A stretch of DNA of 5,898 nucleotides from Bacillota bacterium (GCA_030627585.1 DAOURU010000080.1:1-5898); one strand, 5' to 3'. Counted from the first letter of the stretch, positions 1 through 5,766 are shown. Made by a program: numbers and translations. Notes: generated from the sequence alone by a model not told the origin.

Positions 1-384
1 ACCGCGCCTGTAAGCAGCCGGGGGGTAGGGTTCCCCCGGGTAGGCGGCAATAACAACTGTAGGTTTAACTTCGGGGGAAGCAAGCAACCCGCGGGGGGCC
101 TCCCCCCGGGTTACCGTAACCCGCAGGCTCCCTTCCGTAAGTTCAGCTGCAGATAAAACCGCCTGCATACCTGCCTCGACTTCTTCCCCGGGAAAAGGCA
201 TCTTGAGTACTTCACACCCCGCCGCCAGCCGCGCCTGGTGCCGCCTCCAGGCAAAAGGGATTCCCCGGTAGACCCGAACTGTTTCAAACAAACCGTCACC
301 ATAAAGAAACCCCCTTTCTGCAACCCCTAAACAGGAATCGGCGCCGGTGACCAGGCGGCCTTTTACCCAAACCAAGCCATGCAC
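1..384 (-). CDS. pabC: Aminodeoxychorismate lyase (class IV PLP aminotransferase fold), partial at left edge
   Basis: Encodes the N-terminal 128 residues of a fold-type IV PLP enzyme; the gene continues past the left edge. PabC converts 4-amino-4-deoxychorismate to p-aminobenzoate and pyruvate in cytoplasmic folate synthesis. Visible family features are an N-terminal beta-strand segment (VWVKGRLV), the hallmark GFLYGDGLFETVRVYRG at residues 26-41, a following H-x3-RL helix (49-53) and the AAYPGEPY segment (113-120). The catalytic PLP lysine, expected near residue 150, is outside the window. I chose the GTG start at 384 because AGGAGG (395-400) lies 10 nt upstream; it gives a 22-nt overlap with the end of pabB. 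A TTG three codons further in is the alternative. D-amino-acid or branched-chain aminotransferases share this fold, but the operon context favours PabC. Confidence 0.85.
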   Translation of the reverse strand, partial: MHGLVWVKGRLVTGADSCLGVAERGFLYGDGLFETVRVYRGIPFAWRRHQARLAAGCEVLKMPFPGEEVEAGMQAVLSAAELTEGSLRVTVTRGEAPRGLLASPEVKPTVVIAAYPGEPYPPAAYRRG

Positions 385-1802
385 TCCGCAAGAGCCTCCT
401 CTTTGCAGCCGAGCGCCCGGACAAGGGCGCGCGCCTTATCAATGGTTTCCCAGTATTCGGCATCAGGATCCGAATCTGCGACAATCCCGCCTCCTACTTG
501 AAAATAGACGGCCCGGTCTTTAATGATAAAAGTCCGGATCGCGATGTTTAAATCGGCAGACCCGTCAAATCCCAAATAACCGATCGAACCAGTATAGATT
601 CCCCGTTTGACAGGTTCCAATTCTTCGATAATCTCCATCGCCCTGATTTTAGGCGCCCCCGTGATGGATCCTCCCGGGGAGGTCGCCTTTAAAAGGTCGA
701 CCAGGTCTTTTTCCGGGGCAAGAGTTCCTTTTACCGTTGAGACCAGGTGAAAGACTGTCGCATACTCCTCAAGAGAGATCAACTCCGGAACGTGCACCGT
801 CCCAAAACTGCAAACCCGCCCCAAATCATTGCGCTCGAGGTCTATGATCATTACCAGTTCGGCCCGGTCTTTCCCGCTGTTTAAAAGCTCCGTACGAAGG
901 GAGCGGTCCTCGGCAGGGTTTTTTCCTCGCCGGCGCGTCCCTTTAATGGGGCGCGTCTCTACAACCCGGTTTCTTACCTGAAGAAATCTCTCCGGGGAAG
1001 CACTGGCAACAACAACCTCGGGGTAATTAAGATAAGCGGCAAATGGTGCGGGATTAATTCTGCGCAGCCTCTGGTAAAGCAACCAGGGCGAAGTCAAAAG
1101 CGGGCATGCGAAACGCTGGGAAAGGTTGACCTGGAAGATATCCCCTGCTGCAATATAATCCCTTGCTTTCTGAACCGCCCTCCGGTAGGTTTCACGGCTG
1201 AAGTGCGCCGTGATTTGAAGGCTGTTTTCAGGCAGAAGGGGTTCTGCTTCCTCGCGAACTGAAATCTGACCACCGGGCCGCGCAACAAGCGCCTCCAGTT
1301 CCTCCAGCCTCTGGCGTGCCCGCACCGGGGCATTGCTGCCTGATTCGGGCAAACCGGTAGAAGTAAGATAGGCTTTTCTTTCTAAGTGGTCAACTGCCAC
1401 CAACCGGTCGTAAAATCCTAAATAACAGTCAGGGAGACCGAGGTCGTCCTCCGCCCGGTCAGGGAGTTTTTCCAACTGCCAACCGAGGTCATAGGCAAAA
1501 TAACCGAAGGCTCCCGCCGCCACCGGAACCGGAGCAGAACCAGGAAGCTGGTGGCGCCGGAGCAATGCCTGTAAAACACGAAAGGGATCGGCCCTTTTTT
1601 CTTGATAGGTCCCGTTTTGCCAGATCCCAACCCGGTCCCTTCTAGATCTAAAAACAAGAAAGGGGTCGCTTCCCAGAAAAGAGTAGCGTCCTAAACGCTC
1701 GGGATTCATCCCGCTGTCCAGGAAAAAGGAAAGGGGGCGATCTTTCAAGGATTCAAAAACTCGTACCGGATCTAAAAAGCCGGTTTCTTCAATAATCATC
1801 AT
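363..1802 (-). CDS. pabB: Aminodeoxychorismate synthase component I (chorismate-binding)
   Basis: A 479-residue chorismate-utilising enzyme that, with the glutaminase subunit encoded upstream, aminates chorismate to 4-amino-4-deoxychorismate. The N-terminal domain (about 1-190) carries LDSGMNPERLGRYSFLG at 28-44, the region that binds tryptophan in TrpE relatives. The C-terminal chorismate-binding domain (about 200-465) shows AGDIFQVNLSQRF (219-231), SPERF (269-273), RPIKGTRRRG (284-293), DLERNDLGRV (321-330), SPGGSITGAPK (375-385) and GGGIVADSDPDAEYWET (437-453). Lys287 in PIKGT is the key discriminator: PabB proteins use this lysine as nucleophile, whereas TrpE has alanine there (PIAGT). 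The length is normal. The ATG at 1802 follows AGGGGG by 7 nt and overlaps the aroF stop by 14 nt; a second ATG is adjacent. An anthranilate synthase is the less likely alternative. Confidence 0.9.
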   Translation of the reverse strand: MMIIEETGFLDPVRVFESLKDRPLSFFLDSGMNPERLGRYSFLGSDPFLVFRSRRDRVGIWQNGTYQEKRADPFRVLQALLRRHQLPGSAPVPVAAGAFGYFAYDLGWQLEKLPDRAEDDLGLPDCYLGFYDRLVAVDHLERKAYLTSTGLPESGSNAPVRARQRLEELEALVARPGGQISVREEAEPLLPENSLQITAHFSRETYRRAVQKARDYIAAGDIFQVNLSQRFACPLLTSPWLLYQRLRRINPAPFAAYLNYPEVVVASASPERFLQVRNRVVETRPIKGTRRRGKNPAEDRSLRTELLNSGKDRAELVMIIDLERNDLGRVCSFGTVHVPELISLEEYATVFHLVSTVKGTLAPEKDLVDLLKATSPGGSITGAPKIRAMEIIEELEPVKRGIYTGSIGYLGFDGSADLNIAIRTFIIKDRAVYFQVGGGIVADSDPDAEYWETIDKARALVRALGCKEEALAECMAWFG

Positions 1803-2673
1803 TGGCTACCCCCTGGCTGATTTTAACCGGTTTCTGATCCGCAGTGCGGTGAACCCACTCGTCGCTCCTGATTAAACGCCCGACGGCCCGTGCCACCTTT
1901 CTTAAATCCAGTATTAATTGCGAAAATGCTTTTATTTCCAGGGACTGCCTGCCGTCGCAGAGCGCCGCGGCCGGACTGGGGTGAACTTCAATGAGCAGAC
2001 CGTCCGCCCCGGCAGCAACAGCAGCTCGCGCCAGCGTCCCCACCAATTCCCGCTTCCCTGCGGCATGGCTGGGATCTACAACTACCGGATAAGGGCTTAG
2101 TTGTTTAAGTACCGGTACGGCGCTCAAGTCAAGCGTATTCCTGGTTTGGGTCTCAAAGGTGCGAATCCCCCGTTCGCACAAGATAATTTGCTCATTTCCC
2201 GCAGCCCGGAGGTGCTCTGCCGCCAGCAGCCATTCTTCAACGGTTGCAGCCATGCCGCGCTTCAACAAAACAGGCCAGCCGCTCCTGCCAATCTCCCGGA
2301 GCAGAGCGAAGTTCTGCATGTTGCGGCTGCCGACCTGTAAAATATCGGCATAAGCTGCTACCTGTTCCACGTCGCGGGGGTCCAGGACCTCTGTGACGAC
2401 AGCCATTCCCGTGTACTCCCTGGCCTCCGCCAAAATCTGAAGCCCCGCACGGCCCAGGCCGGCAAAGCTGTAAGGACTGGTCCGGGGCTTGAAAGCTCCC
2501 CCCCGGAGCACCCGCACTCCGAGCCGGCGCAAAGCCCGGGCGCAGGCCAAAAAAGACTCCCTTTCTTCTACAGCACAGGGGCCCGCCATCAGGACAACCT
2601 CAAGGCCCCCAAAGATAACCTCGCCAACCGCAACTGCCTTTTGGGGCTCATCCGGTTGAAAGCGATCTTCCAT
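1789..2673 (-). CDS. aroF: 3-deoxy-7-phosphoheptulonate (DAHP) synthase, type I-beta, without regulatory domain
   Basis: A 294-residue enzyme condensing phosphoenolpyruvate and erythrose 4-phosphate to DAHP, the first shikimate-pathway step. It belongs to the KDO8P-synthase-like I-beta group. Motifs in order: AGPCAVE (30-36), [13 protein letters not shown] (58-70), [10 protein letters not shown] (113-122), LLKRG (136-140), CERGIRTFE (166-174), DPSHAAGKR (200-208) and IEVHP (228-232). Expected metal ligands are Cys33, His203, Glu229 and Asp240. Only about 29 residues precede AGPC, so the N-terminal ferredoxin-like domain that gives Phe/Tyr control in Thermotoga-type enzymes is absent; feedback insensitivity is an inference. 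About 35 residues after the barrel (from about 258) have no recognised role. The ATG at 2673 follows GGAGGAAGG by about 7 nt and overlaps the end of pabA by 26 nt. Placement inside a PABA operon implies coupled precursor supply. Confidence 0.93.
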   Translation of the reverse strand: MEDRFQPDEPQKAVAVGEVIFGGLEVVLMAGPCAVEERESFLACARALRRLGVRVLRGGAFKPRTSPYSFAGLGRAGLQILAEAREYTGMAVVTEVLDPRDVEQVAAYADILQVGSRNMQNFALLREIGRSGWPVLLKRGMAATVEEWLLAAEHLRAAGNEQIILCERGIRTFETQTRNTLDLSAVPVLKQLSPYPVVVDPSHAAGKRELVGTLARAAVAAGADGLLIEVHPSPAAALCDGRQSLEIKAFSQLILDLRKVARAVGRLIRSDEWVHRTADQKPVKISQGVANDDY

Positions 2674-3310
2674 GATTGACCTTCCTCCCCTCTCCCCGGT
2701 TCCCGCCCCGGAACTGCCGGGCGCAGCAATTTCTGCCCCAGGCTTCCGCCTGCGCTACAAAATTGCGCAAAAGAGACTTCCCCTCTTCCGTTAAAATTGA
2801 TTCCGGGTGAAACTGAACCCCTTCCACAAAGAACTTCCTGTGCCGGATTCCCATAATTTCCCCCTTATCAGTTTCAGCGGTAATTTCGAGACAGGCAGGC
2901 AGGGTTTCCCGCCGTACAATCAAAGAGTGGTAGCGCGTGGCCTCAAAAGGATTTTTTAAGCCGGTGTAAATTGTGCGCCCGTCGTGGTAAATAAGAGAGG
3001 TTTTCCCGTGCATCAGACGGGGCGCGCGGACAACCTCCCCCCCAAAGGCCTGGCCGATGGCCTGGTGGCCCAGACAGACACCTAAAACAGGGAACTGCCC
3101 GGCAAAACGGGTGATCAAATCCAGGCAAATTCCGGCCTCGTTGGGAGTGCAGGGGCCGGGTGAAAGCAGGATCGCGGTAGGAGACAATGCTTCAATTTCC
3201 GCCAGGGTGATGGCGTCATTCCGGTACACCTTGATTTCCCGCCCTATTTCACCTAAATACTGAACGAGATTAAAAGTAAAGGAATCGTAATTATCAATCA
3301 TCAGCAGCAA
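2648..3310 (-). CDS. pabA: Glutamine amidotransferase subunit of aminodeoxychorismate/anthranilate synthase
   Basis: A 220-residue class I (triad) glutaminase that releases ammonia from glutamine for the chorismate-aminating partner. It shows the family opening [17 protein letters not shown] (5-21), the oxyanion segment [13 protein letters not shown] (48-60), the nucleophile elbow [15 protein letters not shown] (77-91; Cys79), HGKTS (101-105), RYHSL (126-130) and [11 protein letters not shown] (167-177; His168 and Glu170). The start is TTG at 3310, 7 nt after GGAGGGGAGGG; the in-frame ATG at 3301 would be 16 nt from it. The last 30 residues form a basic, Gly/Arg-rich tail beyond the usual family end and run over the aroF ribosome-binding site. 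It is first in the operon, behind a long attenuator-like leader. PabA and TrpG cannot be told apart by sequence here; a shared (amphibolic) subunit, as in Bacillus subtilis, is possible. Confidence 0.92.
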   Translation of the reverse strand: MLLMIDNYDSFTFNLVQYLGEIGREIKVYRNDAITLAEIEALSPTAILLSPGPCTPNEAGICLDLITRFAGQFPVLGVCLGHQAIGQAFGGEVVRAPRLMHGKTSLIYHDGRTIYTGLKNPFEATRYHSLIVRRETLPACLEITAETDKGEIMGIRHRKFFVEGVQFHPESILTEEGKSLLRNFVAQAEAWGRNCCARQFRGGNRGEGRKVNHGRSLSTG

Positions 3311-3317
3311 AGTGATT

Positions 3318-3328
3318 CCCTCCCCTCC
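3318..3328 (-). promoter_or_regulatory. Strong Shine-Dalgarno site that fixes the pabA TTG start
   Basis: On the minus strand this reads GGAGGGGAGGG, 7 nt before the TTG at 3310. The spacing supports TTG rather than the downstream ATG at 3301. Two GAG triplets lie in it, so an RNA-binding protein of the TRAP type could in principle also contact it; that is inference only. Confidence 0.75.
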
Positions 3329-3338
3329 ATTTTACCCC

Positions 3339-3405
3339 GAATCCGGTTCCGCATCCATCTCACCAGTTAAACCATGAAAAAGTTAAACCATAAAAACCCG
3401 GATTC
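3339..3405 (-). repeat. Long-range inverted repeat enclosing a 16-nt tandem repeat in the pabA leader
   Basis: GAATCCGG (minus strand, 3405-3398) is complementary to CCGGATTC (3346-3339) with 51 nt between them, and two more pairs form past a bulge. Between the arms are two adjacent 16-nt units (plus strand 3365-3380 and 3381-3396) differing at one position. The arms could fold the leader into a closed loop that ends 10 nt before the pabA Shine-Dalgarno site. No known riboswitch is recognised here. Confidence 0.5.
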
Positions 3406-3467
3406 AAAATCTGCCAACTCCGAATAACAAAAAACCAGTACCGAAGTACTGGTCCGCATCCCAACAT
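3360..3467 (-). other. Possible aromatic-rich leader ORF (35 codons)
   Basis: An ATG at 3467 on the minus strand opens a 35-codon frame running through the terminator and the tandem repeat to a TGA at 3360, 50 nt before the pabA start. Eleven of 35 residues are aromatic (four Trp, five Phe, two Tyr) and it ends SWFNW. GGAG precedes the ATG by only 2 nt, which is too close for efficient initiation, and the Trp codons lie within or after the terminator rather than before it, unlike a classical attenuator peptide. T-rich sequence alone encodes many Phe and Trp codons, so this may be chance. Confidence 0.2.
3429..3453 (-). terminator. UUCG-capped intrinsic terminator in the pabA operon leader
   Basis: On the minus strand an 8-bp perfect stem (ACCAGTAC / GTACTGGT) encloses a TTCG tetraloop and is followed directly by a run of T residues (GGTTTTTTG). 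It lies about 110 nt after the predicted transcription start and 119 nt before the pabA start, so full strength would stop the operon before its first gene. That position makes it an attenuator. It begins 16 nt after the end of the GAG-repeat region. Confidence 0.88.
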
Positions 3468-3469
3468 AA

Positions 3470-3522
3470 CTCCGCGTCGTCTCGTCTTTCTCCCCCCGGC
3501 TCATCTCGTCTCAACTCGTCTT
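3470..3522 (-). promoter_or_regulatory. Candidate TRAP (MtrB) RNA-binding site: eleven spaced triplets, seven GAG
   Basis: Read 5' to 3' on the minus strand, triplets fall at 3522 (AAG), 3517, 3512, 3507 and 3502 (all GAG), 3497 (GGG), 3492 (GAG), 3488 (AAG), 3483 (GAG), 3478 (GAC) and 3472 (GAG). These coordinates are the first base of each triplet. Spacers are 2 nt except one of 1 and one of 3. TRAP is an 11-subunit ring that, with tryptophan bound, wraps RNA containing about eleven (G/U)AG triplets separated by 2-3 nt. The 53-nt span and the terminator just downstream match the Bacillus trp leader layout. Four of the eleven triplets are imperfect and no mtrB gene is in the window, so protein identity is inferred. 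Predicted effect: with high tryptophan, binding favours the terminator and lowers operon expression. Confidence 0.65.
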
Positions 3523-3568
3523 ATGAAATTTTTAATAACCTGATCTGAAAATCTAACCTCGTGCCTTC

Positions 3569-3597
3569 ACTTTACCACAGCCGCGCCCCGGTGTCAA
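3569..3597 (-). promoter_or_regulatory. Sigma-A-type promoter of the pab-aro operon
   Basis: On the minus strand a perfect TTGACA -35 (3597-3592) is followed after exactly 17 nt by TAAAGT (3574-3569), one mismatch from TATAAT beyond the usual variation at the third and fifth positions. Transcription would begin near 3562. That places the GAG-repeat region about 40 nt into the transcript and gives a leader of about 250 nt before pabA. Confidence 0.82.
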
Positions 3598-3616
3598 TCC
3601 CTTTAGTGTCAATCCC
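3591..3616. repeat. Direct repeat (11 nt, 15-nt period) overlapping the operon -35 box
   Basis: GTGTCAATCCC occurs at 3591-3601 and again at 3606-3616 on the plus strand. On the minus strand each copy contains TTGACA, so the -35 box of the pab operon promoter is duplicated 15 nt upstream. It may be a protein-binding site with two phased copies or a simple local duplication; no -10 at correct spacing was seen for the upstream copy. Confidence 0.55.
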
Positions 3617-3849
3617 CTTAATTTAACTGCATCCAGTTCCCCTCTTATGTTAAGGTTGTCAAAGTCTCAGGATAAAATTCCTGGTTGGCTCGAGCTCCCC
3701 GGTTTGAGGAAACACCTGCGCATCTCGCGGCTCCTGTCCGGATAAGCTCGTGCAAAACAAGGAAAACAAAGGCAAATGGAGAATAAGGGTATACAGTCTG
3801 GTGCAATTCCGAGGCAAATTCTTAACTTTTTACAAATTTAGCTTTTTGT
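3617..3849. other. Intergenic region upstream of the SWIM remnant, no gene seen
   Basis: This stretch lies between the divergent pab operon promoter and the plus-strand SWIM-family remnant. I see no convincing ORF, RNA gene or consensus sigma-A promoter for the plus strand. TTGTCA (3656-3661) and TAAAAT (3673-3678) are only 11 nt apart, too close to act as a pair. A short inverted repeat (CAGGA...TCCTG, 3669-3684) is present with no T tract. Confidence 0.5.
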
Positions 3850-3861
3850 GAGGGAGAAAAT

Positions 3862-4155
3862 ATGGCCGCCAGAAGGAAGTTCGGCAAAACATGGTGGGGA
3901 AACGCTTGGGTAGAGGCAATGGAAAGGATCGATTCCAACACCAACCGTTTACCCCGCGGTAAAAGATATGCCAACCAGGGCATGGTCAGGGAGATTAATA
4001 TTAACGGCGGGGATGTTCTGGCTCGCGTGCAGGGGACCCGCCCCTCCCCTTATAAAATAAAGATCAGCCTGAAAAAGTTTACCGCAGCGCAGGCAAACAA
4101 AATTAAAAAAATGGTGGCGGAGGATCCTGCCCCGAACAAGCAGAGGGAAAATTGA
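3862..4155 (+). pseudogene. Truncated SWIM zinc-finger family protein (N-terminal part only)
   Basis: The 97-residue product matches the characteristic N-terminus of bacterial SWIM zinc-finger proteins: FGKTWWGNAWVEAMERI (7-23), NRLPRGKRYANQGMVREI (28-45) and ARVQGTRPSPYKIKI (54-68). Such proteins usually continue with a CxC...CxH zinc-binding SWIM motif and are commonly encoded beside SNF2-family helicases. Here the frame diverges after AEDPA (86-90) and stops at residue 97, and the product contains no cysteine at all, so the zinc site is gone. The ATG is preceded by GAGGGAG with 5-nt spacing, so initiation signals remain. The next ORF starts inside its stop codon region. I interpret the pair as a deletion remnant; a retained short protein cannot be excluded. 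Confidence 0.7.
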
Positions 4156-4946
4156 AACTGAAAAGAAAAAGGGGGAAAATTATCAGATCAGAACCCGTAT
4201 TTAACCTCTTTTTAAGGCTCCCCCTGGATACCGCTCTCTCCAATCACTCTCCCTCGACCAGGTTTTTAAACGCCGCTGCCGCGGTTGCCCAGGCGTTTGC
4301 CCGGTCCGGCTCCTTTGCACCGGAGCTTGTAACCGATCAAGAAGGCAATTTCCTGGTGCGCTACACACCTTTGATCTACGGGGAAGAAACCGCGGCCGCA
4401 GTTGATTATCTCGCGAAAATCATGCCTCCCGGCTTTATTTTTCGCAAAGAGGATAAACGAGTTCTCGCAAGCAAAGATGGTGCCTGCGAGGTGGTAGCGC
4501 TCCTTCTTTCCCATCTTGTGAACCGCTTCGCAAACATAGAAAAAGATGACAAGCTCTGCAACGCCTTTTTTAAGGGGGCAGTCTATCCCGCCAGGGGATT
4601 CGAAGAAAAACAGACCGCCAAAAGCATCACCGGCTGGCTGGAAAGGCTTCACCTGCGCGCGAGGGATGTTTCCCCTGTAGTCAGGATTGAACCGCCGGCG
4701 GGGAGAAAGAAAAAATTTAAATTAACGGCTCGGGAAACTCCTTATTCTCACGGAAATTTGCCCAGCGCCATGCAGGTCGTAAGAAAGGGTGGTTTTCATT
4801 GGTCATTCGAAAAGTGGCTCCAGGTGTATTCCTCATCGATGTCTGGGACATGGGAATCCCCGGCCGGACCGCTGCCTACCTGGTGCAGGGTGAAAGGAAG
4901 TGCGCCCTCATCGATACGGGTCCGGCGCAGAGCAGGAAGCACATAA
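4152..4946 (+). pseudogene. Fragment resembling the N-terminal accessory region of a SNF2-family helicase
   Basis: A 264-residue frame opening at a TTG that overlaps the SWIM remnant's stop; the frame is open back to 4107. The segment ARSGSFAPELVTDQEGNFLVRYTPL (residues 50-74), the stretch near KIMPPG, and SITGWLERL...VVRIEPPAGRKKKFKL (157-191) resemble the region preceding the SNF2-associated and ATPase domains in bacterial SWIM-linked SNF2 proteins. This assignment is from memory of the family and was not searched. No Walker A, DEAD/DEGH or other helicase motif is present. Homology appears to end around 4730-4740. The last 148 nt (4799-4946) run out of frame over the hydrolase gene and encode low-complexity Ser/Arg-rich sequence, as expected of read-through after a deletion. 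Adjacency to a SWIM remnant supports the reading. Confidence 0.55.
4787..4792 (+). promoter_or_regulatory. Ribosome-binding site deciding the hydrolase TTG start
   Basis: GGGTGG precedes the TTG at 4799 by 6 nt. No in-frame ATG gives a complete protein: the first internal Met (residue 18) would remove the first beta strands of the fold. Confidence 0.6.
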
Positions 4947-5740
4947 GCCGGGCCCTGCAGGAGGTAGGCCTTGGCCCCCGCGACCTGGAGTTCATCATTC
5001 TGACCCACATCCACATCGACCACGCGGGAGGGGCAGGGCAGCTTCTGGAGCTTTTTCCTGGAGCGCGGGTAATCGTACATGCCAAGGGCGCCCGTCACCT
5101 GGCAGCGCCCGGTGACCTCAAAGCAGCATCCCGGAAAGCACGCCGGGAGTACCCCTTTCATCCTTGCGAATTCCTGCCCATCCCCGAAGAAAAGATTGAG
5201 GCGGTAAATGGTGACCGGCAGCTTGCGCTGGACGGGAGAACCCTGACCCTGCTGGAAACCCCGGGCCACGCCTCGCACAGTATATGCATCCACGACGACC
5301 TCACAAACGGGATTTTCGTCGGCGATTCCCTCGGAGTCAAAATCGACTATACAGTGGATCGCCAGAAATACGAAATCTTCCTCCCAGCAATGGTCCCCCC
5401 GCGTTTCGAGCCGGAAGAGGCACTGTACAGCGCGGAAAAGCTGGCCGCCTTCCGCCCGCAATGGTTCTTCTATTCCCACTTTGGAGCATCCCGGGAAACG
5501 GAGCGCCTCCTGGCAAAGTACCGGAGCGTCGTAGGCAGAGCACGGGCAATTGCAGAAAACCTGATCGAAGAAGGAGCAGATGAAGAAGCCGCCTCCGCCT
5601 GCGTCAACCGGTGGCTCCTCCGGGAAGTGCTGGAAATTCCCCACGCAAACCTAGATAAAATAACCTCCCAAATCAAGGTTTCCCTTGAACTCAACATCCG
5701 CGGGCTGGTCCGTTACATTACCGGTAAAAAAGGTGCCTGA
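4799..5740 (+). CDS. Metallo-beta-lactamase-fold hydrolase, substrate unknown
   Basis: A 313-residue soluble enzyme with a complete two-metal MBL signature: THIHIDHAGG at 69-78 (His70, His72, Asp74, His75), ETPGHASHS at 153-161 (His157), GIFVGDSLG at 171-179 (Asp176) and YSHFG at 225-229 (His227). The N-terminal strands (VFLIDVWDMGIPGRTAAYLV, 10-29) and ALIDTG (36-41) fit the usual fold opening. The C-terminal helical part (about 230-313) is not a nucleic-acid-processing beta-CASP domain. Hydrolysis of a thioester, lactone or phosphodiester are all possible, and nothing here decides between them. There is no signal peptide, so it is likely cytoplasmic. The TTG start is chosen on the ribosome-binding site and fold completeness. 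It lies directly behind the helicase remnant; its original promoter context may have been altered by that deletion. Confidence 0.88.
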   Translation: MVIRKVAPGVFLIDVWDMGIPGRTAAYLVQGERKCALIDTGPAQSRKHISRALQEVGLGPRDLEFIILTHIHIDHAGGAGQLLELFPGARVIVHAKGARHLAAPGDLKAASRKARREYPFHPCEFLPIPEEKIEAVNGDRQLALDGRTLTLLETPGHASHSICIHDDLTNGIFVGDSLGVKIDYTVDRQKYEIFLPAMVPPRFEPEEALYSAEKLAAFRPQWFFYSHFGASRETERLLAKYRSVVGRARAIAENLIEEGADEEAASACVNRWLLREVLEIPHANLDKITSQIKVSLELNIRGLVRYITGKKGA

Positions 5741-5750
5741 CAGGCACCTT
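5726..5750 (-). terminator. Intrinsic terminator for minus-strand transcription, overlapping the hydrolase stop
   Basis: AAGGTGCC (5730-5737) pairs with GGCACCTT (5743-5750); one further T-A pair closes a tiny loop. On the minus strand the hairpin is followed by six T residues (5731-5726), a good intrinsic terminator for transcripts arriving from the right. On the plus strand only TTCC follows, so termination of the hydrolase transcript there is weak at best. The hydrolase TGA (5738-5740) sits in the loop. Confidence 0.7.
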
Positions 5751-5766
5751 CCAGACCTGGTCAATT

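Noticed and set aside
296..484. Minus-strand ATG ORF at the pabB/pabC junction
   Set aside because: Basic low-complexity product in a frame shifted from both pabB and pabC; the real pabC frame starts with GTG at 384.
2101..2353. Plus-strand ORFs inside aroF
   Set aside because: Shadow frames of the DAHP synthase, which has all its catalytic motifs on the minus strand.
3470..3522. CRISPR-like or simple-sequence repeat
   Set aside because: The period is 5 nt with varying spacers and the whole run is 53 nt; there are no repeat/spacer units. Triplet spacing fits an RNA-protein site.
3311..3568. T-box riboswitch in the pab operon leader
   Set aside because: No T-box sequence (GGGUGG-ACCGCG type) or specifier stem-loop was found in the leader; the GAG-triplet pattern explains it better.
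3656..3678. Plus-strand promoter TTGTCA / TAAAAT
   Set aside because: The boxes are only 11 nt apart, far short of the 16-18 nt needed.
4266..4652. Minus-strand ORF of 128 codons
   Set aside because: Antisense to the helicase-like fragment; no family features, and the plus-strand frame has the recognisable similarity.
4796..5644. Long minus-strand ORF of 282 codons
   Set aside because: It lies antisense to the hydrolase, whose complete metal-binding motifs show that the plus strand is coding; the antisense product is Cys/Phe-rich without recognisable domains.
5730..5750. Terminator for the plus-strand hydrolase
   Set aside because: The hairpin is followed on the plus strand by TTCCAG rather than a T run; the T tract is on the minus strand.
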